Positions 41,471-50,889 of a DNA stretch of 64,000 nt are shown piece after piece. The notes under the pieces were generated by a model. It did no database searches and was not told where the DNA came from. It was given only the letters and a program-made list of their open reading frames with translations. Position 1 is the first letter of the stretch. Each line of letters begins with the position of its first letter. This stretch comes from CAVVAE01 sp963746185 (GTDB taxonomy: Bacteria; Actinomycetota; Actinomycetes; Propionibacteriales; Nocardioidaceae), in NCBI GenBank assembly GCA_963746185.1, contig CAVVAE010000004.1, forward strand, positions 1,054,001 to 1,118,000. The letters are read 5' to 3'. A program made the position numbers and the translations under genes.

Positions 41471-42208
41471 ATGCTGACGGTCATCGGGCTTGCCCTGCTC
41501 GCGGTCACGGTGGGAGTGCTGATCGGTGCTGTCGGCGTCGGCGGGGTTCTGCTCGTGCCCACGTTGGTGCTCACCGGCGTACTCGGCGCACACGCCGCGA
41601 CAGCGACGAGTTCGTGGGCGTTCTTGTTCACCGGAGTGGTCGGCACCTACCGCTACAGCCGCCACGGAAACATCGCCTGGGCGTTCGTCATCCGTCTCTC
41701 GATCGGTGCGGTCCCGGCGGCCGTTATCGGTGTATGGGTCAATCAGCTGCTTTCCGGTGAGCTCGTGGTGTTCGTGCTCGCTGCCGTCACGCTTCTCGCC
41801 GGCGTCTACGCGTTGAGCCCGTCTACGGGCGGACGCAAAGAAGCGCTCGGCGACGTCCTTGCAGTCTCGACCGGCGCTGCGGTGGGCTTCGGCTCTGCAT
41901 TGACCGGCACGGGGGGTCCGGTGCTCCTGGTGCCGACATTGCTGGTGCTGGGCATCGCTCCGTTGTTTGCGGTGGCGGCCAGCCAGGTTATTCAGCTGCC
42001 GATCGCGGCGATGGCGTCGGTGGGATACCTCGTCGCCGGCGACGTGCACATCGGTTTGGGAACGGGACTCGGAGTCGCCGCCGCGGTCGGCGTGCTGGTC
42101 GGCGAGGCTGTCGCTCGACGCGCTGCTCCGCCGCGACTACGAACGGCAGTAGCGGTTGCGTGCATCGCGGCCGCTGTCCTGCTGTTCGCGAACGCGGTGA
42201 AAGGCTGA
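41471..42208 (+). CDS. TauE/SafE-family sulfite/anion exporter
   Basis: A 245-residue protein with about eight hydrophobic segments arranged as two similar halves: 'GAVGVGGVLLVPTLVLTGVLGAHAATATSS' and 'GFGSALTGTGGPVLLVPTLLVLGIAPLFAVAASQ' are the paired TauE motifs. It probably exports an organosulfur or other small anion. ATG 41471 is chosen because TACCTT lies 6 nt upstream and homologues begin at this point; the open frame from 41189 is not used. The next gene follows after 3 nt. Confidence 0.9.
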   Translation: MLTVIGLALLAVTVGVLIGAVGVGGVLLVPTLVLTGVLGAHAATATSSWAFLFTGVVGTYRYSRHGNIAWAFVIRLSIGAVPAAVIGVWVNQLLSGELVVFVLAAVTLLAGVYALSPSTGGRKEALGDVLAVSTGAAVGFGSALTGTGGPVLLVPTLLVLGIAPLFAVAASQVIQLPIAAMASVGYLVAGDVHIGLGTGLGVAAAVGVLVGEAVARRAAPPRLRTAVAVACIAAAVLLFANAVKG

Positions 42209-42211
42209 CGG

Positions 42212-43318
42212 ATGTCTGGTGATCGCATGGTGGGCTCGCCGTCGTACGACGTCGTGGTTGTCGGTGGACGCGTGGCGGGAGCTCTCACGTCTCTCCTCCT
42301 CGCTCGCGCCGGCCACCAAGTTCTGGTCGTGGAGCGCGCTCGCATGCCGAGCACCACCTTGTCGACGCACTTCTTCCGCGGCGATCACCTGATTCGCGTG
42401 CTCGGTCTCGCCGGGGTGCTCGACGAGGTCCTCGCGCTGGGTCCGCCACCGCTGACGTGTGAGTACAACTACGCAGACGGAGAGGCAGCAGCAACTCCTG
42501 GGCCACCGCAGGATCCGGGCGCGGCCGGCTACTGCCTGTCGGTCCGGCGAGAGCCCCTGGACAGCACGCTGCTCGACTGCGCCCGTCGCACGGGGGTGGA
42601 GGTGCGAACGTCGACGACCGTCACGAAGGTGCTCATGGAGCAAGGACGTGCCGTCGGTGTCGAGCTCAACGACGGCACCGTGGCCACAGCTCGCCTCGTC
42701 GTCGGCGCGGACGGTCGGCGGTCGATGGTTGCTGATGCGGTTCGGGCAGCCGACCGCGAGCGATACGAAGGCAAGCGGGCGCTGTACTACCGCTACGTCG
42801 CTGACATGCCCAACCCGACGGGCAAGCCCCCTGACGGTGCAGAGTTCTCGCTCCTCGGAGACGAGTTGGCTTATGTCTTCCCGAGCGACGCAGGGCTGAC
42901 CTGTGTGGCGATCAGCGTGAATCTCGCCGAGTACGAACGGCTTCGTCACGACTCCAATCATCGTTTCGACGCGCTGCTCCGCCGCCATACCGGTCTCTGG
43001 GAGAGGTACGACAACGGCACGCGGGAGGGGCGGTTGTTCGGGTCCGCCCCGCAGGACGACTTCGTCCGGCAGGCAGCAGGGCCCGGTTGGGCGCTGGTCG
43101 GTGACTCGGGCATCCACCAGGACCCGTGGAGTGGTGCGGGGATGGACTCCGCGGGAGTCTCCGCGGCGATGCTTGCCGACAGCGTCATCGTCGCGGGCGG
43201 GTTCGATGGATCGGATGCGTGGGCTACGTCGTACGAGCGGGCGCGTGACGATGTCGTGCTCGACTGGTTCCACGACACCGTCGCAGGCGCAGCCGACCTG
43301 TCAACGCTCTCCGGTTAG
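42212..43318 (+). CDS. FAD-dependent oxidoreductase (monooxygenase/geranylgeranyl-reductase-like)
   Basis: A 368-residue flavoprotein. 'YDVVVVGGRVAGALTSLLLARAGHQVLVVE' (residues about 12-41) is the FAD-binding motif, with GGRVAG in place of GxGxxG; 'LVVGADGRRSMV' is the DG motif of group A monooxygenases; 'ALVGDSGIHQDPWSGAGMDSAG' is the GD motif. It oxidises or reduces an unknown hydrophobic compound. It lies 3 nt after the TauE gene, so they are probably one operon, and it overlaps the GH1 gene by 4 nt convergently. Confidence 0.87.
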   Translation: MSGDRMVGSPSYDVVVVGGRVAGALTSLLLARAGHQVLVVERARMPSTTLSTHFFRGDHLIRVLGLAGVLDEVLALGPPPLTCEYNYADGEAAATPGPPQDPGAAGYCLSVRREPLDSTLLDCARRTGVEVRTSTTVTKVLMEQGRAVGVELNDGTVATARLVVGADGRRSMVADAVRAADRERYEGKRALYYRYVADMPNPTGKPPDGAEFSLLGDELAYVFPSDAGLTCVAISVNLAEYERLRHDSNHRFDALLRRHTGLWERYDNGTREGRLFGSAPQDDFVRQAAGPGWALVGDSGIHQDPWSGAGMDSAGVSAAMLADSVIVAGGFDGSDAWATSYERARDDVVLDWFHDTVAGAADLSTLSG

Positions 43319-44817
43319 TCGTCGTCGGGCTTCGACGACTCGACCGCGTTCGCCGCGACGACGTCACCGAACCACGTGGCCGACGCCTTCGGCGTCCGGA
43401 CGAGTGTGTCGTAGTCGATGTGGACGAGCCCGAACCGTTTGGCGTAGCCAAGGGCCCACTCGAAGTTGTCGACGAACGACCACAGGTAGTAGCCCCTGAT
43501 GTCTGCTCCGGCCTGGATCGCCGCGTGTACGGCGGCTAGGTGGCTCCGCACGTAGTCGATGCGGTCCGGATCGAGCACCCTTCCGTCAGCGTCGACGTGG
43601 TCGTCGCACGCGGCCCCGTTCTCCGTGACCAGCAGCGGCATCTCCGGGTAGTCGCGGTGGATTCGCGTCAGCAGATCCGTGAACGCCTGCGGCTCGATCC
43701 GCCAGCCCATCTCGGTGTACGGGCCCGGCTGTGGGACCGACCAGGCACGGTCGGTGCCGAGCCAGGGAGTGGCCCGGCGCTTGCCGTGGGCCGGGTCGTT
43801 CACCCAGCGGCCAGTACCTGCTCCATCTTCGGTGGCCGGCCGGTGCGAGGGGCCACCGATCCGGCCCGGCGTGTAGTAGTTGATCCCCAGCACGTCGATG
43901 GGCTGATGGATGAGGGCGAGGTCACCGTCACGGATGACCGACCAGTCGGCGAGATGACTTGTGGACTCCAGCAGTTCGTCGGGGTAGCGGCCGCGCAGCA
44001 TCGGCTCGAGGAAGATCCGGTTCGCAACGGTGTCGGCGTGCGCGGCGGCCGCGCAGTCCTCGTCGGAGTCGGTCGCCGGGTAGATCTGGGCCAGGTTGAG
44101 GCTAACCGACATCTCGGTTGTCGTCGGTGTGACCGAGCGCAGCGCCGTCACCGCGAGACCGTGCGCCAGATTGAGGTGGTGAGCGGCCGCGTACGCCGCT
44201 TCCGAGTCGGCCACACCGGGCGCGTGCACGCCCGAGAAGTAGCCCAGGTAGGCCGAGCACCAAGGCTCGTTGAGGGTGCCGAATGTCGGCACCCGGTCAC
44301 CGAGGGCCTGCCCCACCACAGCCGCGTACTCCGCGAAATGCTCCGCCGTCGTACGCGCCGCCCAGCCTCCGTCGCGCTGCAACGCGGACGGCAGGTCCCA
44401 GTGGTACAGCGTGACGAGCGGCCGGATCCCGCGGGCGAGCAGGCCGTCAACGAGTCGGTCGTAGAAGTCCAAACCAGCTTGATTGACGTGTCCTGTTCCA
44501 CTGGGCATGACGCGCGGCCAGGCCACGGAGAACCGGTATGCCTTCAGGCCCAGTGACGCCATCAGGTCGAGGTCCTCCTCCACCCGGTGATAGTGATCGC
44601 AGGCCACCTCGCCGGTGTCGCCCGACAGGACGTTGCCCGGCACCTGTGAGAAGTCGTCCCAGATACTCCGTCCCTTGCCGTCAGCGTCCCATCCGCCCTC
44701 GATCTGGTACGCCGCCGTCGCTGTCCCCCACACGAAGTCGTCGGGGAACTCAAGCCGATCGGGGAGTGACAGTGCCGAACGCGAGTCTTCGAGGTCGACC
44801 CCCGTCGCGGTGCTCAA
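43315..44817 (-). CDS. GH1 family beta-glucosidase
   Basis: A 500-residue retaining glycosidase. 'LEFPDDFVWGTATAAYQIEGG' is the GH1 N-terminal signature, Glu184 in TLNEP the acid/base and Glu399 in LLVTENGAA the nucleophile, with all sugar-contact motifs in place. No signal peptide, so it acts on imported glycosides in the cytoplasm. Its TTG start overlaps the stop of the Gfo/Idh/MocA gene by 4 nt, so it belongs to the ABC-import cluster. Specificity within GH1 cannot be read. Confidence 0.94.
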   Translation of the reverse strand: MSTATGVDLEDSRSALSLPDRLEFPDDFVWGTATAAYQIEGGWDADGKGRSIWDDFSQVPGNVLSGDTGEVACDHYHRVEEDLDLMASLGLKAYRFSVAWPRVMPSGTGHVNQAGLDFYDRLVDGLLARGIRPLVTLYHWDLPSALQRDGGWAARTTAEHFAEYAAVVGQALGDRVPTFGTLNEPWCSAYLGYFSGVHAPGVADSEAAYAAAHHLNLAHGLAVTALRSVTPTTTEMSVSLNLAQIYPATDSDEDCAAAAHADTVANRIFLEPMLRGRYPDELLESTSHLADWSVIRDGDLALIHQPIDVLGINYYTPGRIGGPSHRPATEDGAGTGRWVNDPAHGKRRATPWLGTDRAWSVPQPGPYTEMGWRIEPQAFTDLLTRIHRDYPEMPLLVTENGAACDDHVDADGRVLDPDRIDYVRSHLAAVHAAIQAGADIRGYYLWSFVDNFEWALGYAKRFGLVHIDYDTLVRTPKASATWFGDVVAANAVESSKPDDD

Positions 44818-45917
44818 CTCGACCTCGGGTCGTGCTTGGCCCGGCTGTCGTCGGCTGAGGTATCCCAGGCGCTGAAGTCGAGAGCAGGGAACTCGCTCTC
44901 GATCTCAATCACGCGCCCTTCAGCAGCCGAGCGCTTCGCGGCCAGCATGACCTCGAGCGCGTGGTACGAGTGTTCCGGTCGCGTCACGGTGGGCCGTCCG
45001 GTGTCGACGGCATCGACCAAGTGCCGGAGCCCATCGGTCCACGGCCACTGCGGGTCGGACTCGCCCACGATTTCCCATGAGCCGCGAGCGTTAGTCCACT
45101 GCTCGAAGCCTTCGGGTGCCCAGTCGTCACCCAGCATCTGCAGCACCCCGTCAGAGCCATAGAGCTCGATGGCGGGAGAGCGGTACTTCTGCATGGTGAA
45201 CCCGGTAGCGATGGAGGCGAAACGACCCTCGCCGAAGTCGAGCACAATGTGCGCGTTGTCGTCGGCTTCGACCTTCATCAACTCGCCCTCGACCATCCGC
45301 TCCGGGATCGCGACGCCGACCATGGCGGTCACTCGCTGGACCGACCCGAAGAATCCGCACAGGCTCGTCAGGTTGTAGACGCCGAGGTCGAACAACGCCC
45401 CGCCGCCGGGCTGGTAGAACCACTTGCCCCACCACGGCCCTGACCACCCATACCTGGCCCGCCCCAGCAGCAGCCGGCCGACTTCGCCGGCCTGCACCCG
45501 TGCGTGCATGGCGCGATAGGTCTTCGACAGCACGATGTGCGGTGCGCACACCAGCACGCCCGGAGCCTCACGGGACGCCTCGATCAGCTCAGCGGCCTGG
45601 GAAAGGGAGGTGGCCATCGGCTTCTCGACGAGCACGTGCTTGCCTGCAGCCAGTCCTGCCAACGCCAGCGGCCCGTGCTCGTTCATGCTCGTCAGCACGA
45701 GCACCGCGTCCACGTCGTCGCTGTCAATCACGTCTTGTGGGCTGTCAACTGACGGGTCGGTGCCGAACCGCTCGGCCGCGGCCTTTCGCTTGTCGGGGTC
45801 GACGTCGTACGCCGCAGTGACCTCGACACGTCCCTCGGTCGCGAGCTTCGCAATGAGTGAGGCGTAGGGTCCCGAGGACACGCTGCCGAGTCCGAGTACT
45901 CCGAGTCGCATGGTCAT
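44814..45917 (-). CDS. Gfo/Idh/MocA family oxidoreductase
   Basis: A 367-residue NAD(P)-dependent sugar dehydrogenase. 'MRLGVLGLGSVSSGPYASLI' is the Rossmann motif, 'GKHVLVEKPMATSLSQAAEL' contains the EKP catalytic Lys, and 'GGGALFDLGVYNLTSLCGFF' the D..xH-like region, where the usual His is replaced by Tyr-Asn (GVYNL), which may alter catalysis. It likely oxidises a sugar or cyclitol in the cluster's pathway. AAGGA lies 6 nt before the ATG; gap to PhyH gene is 37 nt. Confidence 0.9.
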   Translation of the reverse strand: MTMRLGVLGLGSVSSGPYASLIAKLATEGRVEVTAAYDVDPDKRKAAAERFGTDPSVDSPQDVIDSDDVDAVLVLTSMNEHGPLALAGLAAGKHVLVEKPMATSLSQAAELIEASREAPGVLVCAPHIVLSKTYRAMHARVQAGEVGRLLLGRARYGWSGPWWGKWFYQPGGGALFDLGVYNLTSLCGFFGSVQRVTAMVGVAIPERMVEGELMKVEADDNAHIVLDFGEGRFASIATGFTMQKYRSPAIELYGSDGVLQMLGDDWAPEGFEQWTNARGSWEIVGESDPQWPWTDGLRHLVDAVDTGRPTVTRPEHSYHALEVMLAAKRSAAEGRVIEIESEFPALDFSAWDTSADDSRAKHDPRSS

Positions 45918-45954
45918 GAATGATCCTTGTCTGGTCGGGAGGGTGTGGCAGGCC

Positions 45955-46704
45955 TTACTGCGACCACTCGGATCGCTGCCAATGGAAGTCTCTGGGCTGA
46001 GCGAGAGGTTGCGCCACGAGGGCGAATGACATGATCAACGCGCGCCGTGGCTCGTCGGTGGTATTCGGTCCCGTGTAGTGCATGGTGCGTCCCGAGTGAA
46101 CGGTGGCCGCCCCGGGTGGGATCGGACAAGCAACCGGGTCAGTCACCACACTCTCGTCGGTCAAGACCAGGCCGTGCGACTCGGGGTTGATGAGCCGGTG
46201 ATCCTGCACTTCGGACAAGTGGCTTCCTGGCACGAACTGCATGCAGCCGTTGTCGAGGGTGGCGGCCTGCAGGGGCATCCAGATGCTGATGGCAAAGGAC
46301 TTGGCCGCCGGGTCCCAGTAGGCCTCGTCCTGGTGCCAGGGCGTTTCAACGCCGTCGTGTGGAGGTTTCCGGATCGCGTGCATGCCGGTCGGGAACACGT
46401 CGTCGCCCAGCAACGAACGGGCAATCTCTCCGGCGTTGCGGTAGGCGGTCGTCTCGAGCAGCTCCGGGGCGTAGTGGTCAGGGTTGAGGATCTGTGGCAG
46501 GACGGGCGGCGCGTCGGCGTCGCCGGCGAGCTCGATGCGGTCGCGATCGGTGATATTTGCCCCTGGGTCGAAGAGCCGGTCGTAGACGCCCTGCAGCGCT
46601 ACGACCTCTTCCTCGGTGGTGATGGCATCGACCACCAGGAAGCCCTGCTCGTGGTAGCGCTGGACTTCCTCGTCGGTCAATTGAGTGGTGACGTCGGTCG
46701 TCAT
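45955..46704 (-). CDS. Phytanoyl-CoA dioxygenase (PhyH) family protein
   Basis: A protein of 249 residues. H124-Q-D126 (PWHQDEAYW) are iron ligands, with the distal His at 203 or 209 (TVHSGRTMHYTGPN) and Arg219/220 for 2-oxoglutarate. 'GCMQFVPGSHLSE' is the conserved PhyH stretch. It hydroxylates a substrate using oxygen and 2-oxoglutarate; in this sugar cluster the substrate may be a modified glycoside or polyol. GAGGAG 7 nt before ATG 46704 fixes the start. Gap to the permease gene is 116 nt, so it may have a second promoter. Confidence 0.9.
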   Translation of the reverse strand: MTTDVTTQLTDEEVQRYHEQGFLVVDAITTEEEVVALQGVYDRLFDPGANITDRDRIELAGDADAPPVLPQILNPDHYAPELLETTAYRNAGEIARSLLGDDVFPTGMHAIRKPPHDGVETPWHQDEAYWDPAAKSFAISIWMPLQAATLDNGCMQFVPGSHLSEVQDHRLINPESHGLVLTDESVVTDPVACPIPPGAATVHSGRTMHYTGPNTTDEPRRALIMSFALVAQPLAQPRDFHWQRSEWSQ

Positions 46705-46820
46705 CGGAGGTCTCCTCGTTGTATGACCACCAGTCTGGCTGAAGCGCACGAGACAGCCTTGTCCTGGCGGAGTGGACTCTTGACCCAGCGGCCGAGATCG
46801 ATGTGTGGCATCGCGGCGGC

Positions 46821-47642
46821 CTAGAGCTTCACTGATCCAGTGGCGATGCCACTGATGAACGACCTCTGGAACAGGATGAACAGCACGATGATCGGCGCAG
46901 AGACGATCATCGCGGCCGCGGCCATGCCGACCCGGTCGGTCGAGTGCTGAGCGGTGAAGAATGCCAAGCCCAGCGGCGCGGTGCGCAGGTTCTCATCGGT
47001 CACCATCACCAGAGGCAGCAAGAACTGGTTCCAGGACCACATGAAAATCAGCAGGGCGAGCGTGAGCACGGCCGGCCTACCGGGAGGAAGGGCGACCTGG
47101 AACAGCGTTCGCAGGCTTCCGGCCCCATCGAGCTCAGCCGCCTCCAGCACTGCCTTCGGCACGGATCGGAAATAGGCGCGCATCCAGAAAGTGCCGAAGC
47201 AGACGTACATGCCGAGCTGAGGGAGCACCAAGGCGGCGTAGGTGTTCGTCAGGCCGAGGGCGCGGAAGTCATAGTAGAGCGGGATGATGGCGGCCTCGAG
47301 GGGAAGCATCATGCCGCTGATCAGCAGGTAGAACAGCCACGTGCTGCCCCGGAACCGCATCGTGCCGAATGCGTAGCCGCTGAGGACCGACAGCACCGTG
47401 GAGCCGGCGACCACCAGCGTCGAGACGATGAAGCTCGACCGCATATAGGTCGAGAGCTGCGCGATTTCCCATGCCTCCGAGAACGTCTCTGGATGCAGGG
47501 GGCTGGGAATGCTGAATCCCGACACCGGGGCCTCGCGCGGATGGAGAGCGAGCAGCAGAGCACCGACAACTGGGTACATGGCGATCACCGAGAACAGGAT
47601 CAGGAACGCGTACGCGAACAGCCGTTCGGTGCGGGTGGTCAC
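46821..47642 (-). CDS. Carbohydrate ABC transporter permease (MalG type)
   Basis: A 273-residue inner-membrane permease with six helices and the EAA loop 'VLEAAELDGAGSLRTLFQVALPPGRPAVL', contact site for the ATPase. GTG 47642 overlaps the stop of the preceding permease by 4 nt (GTGA); the open frame continues to 47723 but is not used. Third gene of the import operon. Confidence 0.93.
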   Translation of the reverse strand: MTTRTERLFAYAFLILFSVIAMYPVVGALLLALHPREAPVSGFSIPSPLHPETFSEAWEIAQLSTYMRSSFIVSTLVVAGSTVLSVLSGYAFGTMRFRGSTWLFYLLISGMMLPLEAAIIPLYYDFRALGLTNTYAALVLPQLGMYVCFGTFWMRAYFRSVPKAVLEAAELDGAGSLRTLFQVALPPGRPAVLTLALLIFMWSWNQFLLPLVMVTDENLRTAPLGLAFFTAQHSTDRVGMAAAAMIVSAPIIVLFILFQRSFISGIATGSVKL

Positions 47643-48601
47643 TCCTGCCCCCTCGCTGCGAATCGGTCGATGCCGACGGTGATGATGAGGCTCAGCACCG
47701 CGAGCACCACCCCGATGGCGCATGCCTGGCCAACCCGGCCATCGAGGAACGCGCGGTTGTAGAGCTGTAGGCCCGGCACCTGTGTCTCGGTGCCCGGGCC
47801 GCCTCGCGTCATCACGAAGACGGTGTCGAACGTGTTGATAGCGCCCACCACACCGAGGGTCGTGGCGATACCCAACTCGAGACGCAGCGCTGGCAAGGTC
47901 ACGGCCAAGAACTCACGGAACCGGCCGGCGCCGTCGACCCGAGCGGCGTCGTACAGCGTCCCGTCGATCTGCTGGATGCCTGCAACAAACAGCACCATTG
48001 CCATGCCAATCCCCGTCCACGCGCCAACCATGCCGATGGCAGGCAGCGCCCAGGTGAAGTCACCGAGCCAGGCTTTGGTCACGGCACCGAGGCCGATCGA
48101 GCGCAGGAATTCGTTCAAGGGGCCGTCGGATGCATAGATCCAGGTCCAGATCACGCCGATGACGACTGAGGAGAGCACCACTGGCATGAAGATCAGCACT
48201 CTGAACGTCGTGCCGCCGCGCTTGGCGACGGTCCGGAACAGGGAGGCGATGAGCAGCCCCACAGCGATCGGGATGGTCGTGAAGAAGAGCACGAGCACCC
48301 CCGCCTGCACGAATGACTTGCTGATGACCGGGTTCGTGGCGATGGTGGAGTAGTTCTCGAGCCCGATCCAGGTGCCGATCGTGATGCCGTCCCACTTGAA
48401 GAACGACAGCCAAACAGAGTGGAGGAACGGCAGCCCGGTAAAGGTGATGAAGACCACGATCGCCGGCGCGATATACAGGTAGGGCACCAGCGCCCGTCGT
48501 CGTCGTACCCGCCGACGCGCGGCCCTCAGGTCGGAGGGCTGCTGGGAGGGCGCGTCTTGGCGCGTACGCCCGGGGGCCGCGGTCAGCGGGTCAGCCGCCA
48601 C
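47639..48601 (-). CDS. Carbohydrate ABC transporter permease (MalF type)
   Basis: A 320-residue permease. A basic N-terminus precedes six helices, 'VPYLYIAPAIVVFITFTGLPFLHSVWLS' being the typical first, and the EAA loop is 'LYDAARVDGAGRFREFLAVTLPALR'. GTG 48601 overlaps the 3' end of the binding-protein gene by 11 nt. No ATPase gene lies in the cluster, so a shared MsiK/UgpC-like ATPase elsewhere is expected. Confidence 0.93.
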   Translation of the reverse strand: MAADPLTAAPGRTRQDAPSQQPSDLRAARRRVRRRRALVPYLYIAPAIVVFITFTGLPFLHSVWLSFFKWDGITIGTWIGLENYSTIATNPVISKSFVQAGVLVLFFTTIPIAVGLLIASLFRTVAKRGGTTFRVLIFMPVVLSSVVIGVIWTWIYASDGPLNEFLRSIGLGAVTKAWLGDFTWALPAIGMVGAWTGIGMAMVLFVAGIQQIDGTLYDAARVDGAGRFREFLAVTLPALRLELGIATTLGVVGAINTFDTVFVMTRGGPGTETQVPGLQLYNRAFLDGRVGQACAIGVVLAVLSLIITVGIDRFAARGQE

Positions 48602-49943
48602 TCGCGTTCTCCTCGACGAACTCCTTGCGGTCCGCCTCGATCTCCTCGAGCGCCTGGGTGCTCGACATCTCGTCGGCCAGAACCTGCTGCATCACTGGGT
48701 ACTGCACCTCGGGCGCCGTCGGAGTGGCGAACTCGAGGTAGGGCATCAACACGTTGTTGTCGAGTACCGATGTCCAGGCGTCGTAGATGTCGGTAAACAA
48801 CGGGCCAGACTTGAGCTCCGGGTCGTCGACTGCCAGCGGTGCGATGTCACCTGCGGCGAAGAAGGCCTTCGCAGCGTCCTCGTTCGCCGTCCAGTCCAGG
48901 AAGGCTGCGCTCGCGGCGACCGCATCGCTGTTGGCCGCGATGTGGTGCGAGTATCCGAATGACCCGGTGGCCTTGGACGGATCACCCGCTTCCAGCGGAG
49001 GTGTGAGGAAGAATCCCACGTTGTCTGGCATGTTTGCGGCCTCCCAGGAGCCTGCCGGGAACAGCAGCGCTTCGCCTTTTCTGAAGTCCGCGCCCGCGTC
49101 AGCTTGCGCGATGGCGTTGACGTCGGGTGGGAGGTAGCCGGCTTCGTTCCACTCAACGACCTTGTCGGTGCCCTGCTGGATCCCTTCGGAGGTGTAGGAG
49201 GCGCCCTCGTCGCCGTAGACCACGCCTGAGATCTCTTCCGCAGTGGCGTACTGGTCGATCACGTTGTAGAGCAGATGCCAGACCGGCCAGCCGTCCTTGT
49301 TGCCGATCAGGATCGGCTGCTGGCCCGCGGCCTTCGATGCCTCGAGCAGCGCGTCCATCTCGTCCATGGTGGTCGGTACCTCCATACCGAGGTCTTCGAG
49401 CAGGTCCTTGTTGTAGAACCAGCCGATGACGTCAGAGGCGTACGGCGTGCCATAGATCGGACCCTCGCCGTACTCCGTGCCGTCTTCGCTGAACTTGAGC
49501 TGCCGCAGGCCGACGTCGGGGTAGCGCGTGTCCCAGCCGTAAGCCTCGGCGTAGTCGTCGAGCGGTCGTAGCAGTCCCGCCTTGATGAGCGGCCCGTCGA
49601 GCGCCCAGCCGAGGTTGCCGATGCACACGTCCGGGCCATCGTCGGAGCTGAGGGCGAGCTTGATCTGCGCGGGGTAGGACCCGAAGTCGCGGACCGTCCA
49701 CTTCACCGAGATGTTCGGGTACTTCTCCTCGAACTGTGCGGTCAGCTTCTTGAGGATCTCGAGCCTGGTGCCGCCTTCCGACGTCCAGACGCTCAACGTG
49801 GTGTCAGGGAGCGACGCCACATCCATCTCGACGGGTGAGGTGTCCTTGGGGGTCGAGTTGTCCGAGCCTGGCGTCGTACAGGCCGTAACGGCGACGAGCG
49901 TCAGGAGGGCGAGGAGCGATCCGATACCACGAAGTCTGCGCAT
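48591..49943 (-). CDS. Sugar ABC transporter substrate-binding lipoprotein
   Basis: A 450-residue extracytoplasmic solute-binding protein, family 1. The lipobox VTAC places the lipidated cysteine at residue 22. 'TLSVWTSEGGTRLEILKKLTAQFEEKYPNISVKW' is the standard opening of sugar-binding proteins, and 'FPAGSWEAANM' and 'GYSHHIAANSDAVAASAAFLDW' follow. GGAAGAG lies about 6 nt before the ATG. It is the first gene of the operon, divergent from the GntR regulator, with a candidate operator at 49975-49986. Confidence 0.93.
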   Translation of the reverse strand: MRRLRGIGSLLALLTLVAVTACTTPGSDNSTPKDTSPVEMDVASLPDTTLSVWTSEGGTRLEILKKLTAQFEEKYPNISVKWTVRDFGSYPAQIKLALSSDDGPDVCIGNLGWALDGPLIKAGLLRPLDDYAEAYGWDTRYPDVGLRQLKFSEDGTEYGEGPIYGTPYASDVIGWFYNKDLLEDLGMEVPTTMDEMDALLEASKAAGQQPILIGNKDGWPVWHLLYNVIDQYATAEEISGVVYGDEGASYTSEGIQQGTDKVVEWNEAGYLPPDVNAIAQADAGADFRKGEALLFPAGSWEAANMPDNVGFFLTPPLEAGDPSKATGSFGYSHHIAANSDAVAASAAFLDWTANEDAAKAFFAAGDIAPLAVDDPELKSGPLFTDIYDAWTSVLDNNVLMPYLEFATPTAPEVQYPVMQQVLADEMSSTQALEEIEADRKEFVEENASGG

Positions 49944-49974
49944 GTGATCTCTTCCGTTGAGAGCGAACCCGACA

Positions 49975-49986
49975 CCAGTTGGTCTG
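49975..49986. promoter_or_regulatory. Candidate operator (CCAGTTGGTCTG), copy 1
   Basis: This 12-mer, 32 nt upstream of the binding-protein start, matches CCAATTGGTATG at 50890-50901 in 10 of 12 positions. The TGGTCT core resembles the half-site known for HutC/DasR-type GntR regulators. Confidence 0.4.
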
Positions 49987-50080
49987 GTCCTGCCCGGGGA
50001 TTTCGCATACTACAAGCAGACCGCATATAAGACAATGATCAGACGACAAGCCCGGGCCAGGCAGGGTAGCGTCCGTCCTC

Positions 50081-50848
50081 GTGACCACGATTCACCGAAC
50101 CTCAGGCGCGCTGACCGGCAAGGTGCGCGACCAGCTCGCTGCCCGGATCGCGTCCGGAGAACTGGCGCATGGACAGCAACTCCCGACCGAGCGAGAACTG
50201 AGCGAGAGCTTTGGAGTGAGCCGCGTGACGGTGCGACGGGCGCTCGGAGAGCTCAGCTCCGCCGGCATGGTCTACGCGATCCAGGGCCGCGGCACGTTTG
50301 TCGCATCAGAACCGTTGGCCGAGCCACCGAACGTGCTGCTGAGCTTCCACGACCTGGCGGCTGCCGACAACGTGGTGGTCGGTGCGGAGGTGATCGAGCT
50401 CAATCAGGCGGCCGCGACCATCACCGAGGCAGAAGACTTCGGGATCGCCCCTGGTGCTGGGCTGGTGAGGCTGGAACGCCTTCGTACGTTGGACGGTCTG
50501 CCCGTCGCCCTTGACGTCAACGTCGTCCCGTTGGCGCTCGAGCCGTCGCTCCCGGAGCTCGACTGGGTCAACGCGTCGTTGTACGCGGCGCTCTCGACCG
50601 CCGGTCACACGCCGGTCGCGGCCGACTACTCGGTGGAGGCTCGGCCCGCCGACGAGCGATCCGCGTCCCTGCTGGCCACGAATGTCGGCGCGCCGTTGCT
50701 GGTCGCCGAGTCGCGGGCCTATGACTCCACCGGCAGGCTGATCGTGTCTGGTTGCATCTCTTACCGAGGCGACCGCTACCGCTTCCGCAGTCGGCTGACC
50801 GCAGATCAGCAACGGCCAACGGGCCACCCCCGTCGTCGGATCATCTGA
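50081..50848 (+). CDS. GntR family (HutC subfamily) transcriptional regulator
   Basis: A 255-residue regulator. Residues about 10-75 are the GntR winged helix, with 'GQQLPTERELSESFGVSRVTVRRALGELSSAGMV' and the wing 'GRGTFVA'. Residues about 95-240 form the UTRA effector domain with 'RLRTLDGLPVALDVNVVP' and 'VAESRAYDSTGRLIVSGCISYRGDRYRF'. UTRA proteins sense sugar phosphates or similar. Divergent from the ABC operon, it is presumably its repressor. GTG 50081 follows a TAGCGT box by 8 nt. Confidence 0.92.
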   Translation: MTTIHRTSGALTGKVRDQLAARIASGELAHGQQLPTERELSESFGVSRVTVRRALGELSSAGMVYAIQGRGTFVASEPLAEPPNVLLSFHDLAAADNVVVGAEVIELNQAAATITEAEDFGIAPGAGLVRLERLRTLDGLPVALDVNVVPLALEPSLPELDWVNASLYAALSTAGHTPVAADYSVEARPADERSASLLATNVGAPLLVAESRAYDSTGRLIVSGCISYRGDRYRFRSRLTADQQRPTGHPRRRII

Positions 50849-50889
50849 CGTTTGCGCGATCGGCCGAGAGACGGTCAGCCGCTGGCATG

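Noticed and set aside
50004..50027. Direct repeat CGCATA (50004-50009 and 50022-50027) as GntR operator
   Set aside because: Six-base repeats are expected by chance; the 12-bp motif shared with the cupin promoter is the better candidate.
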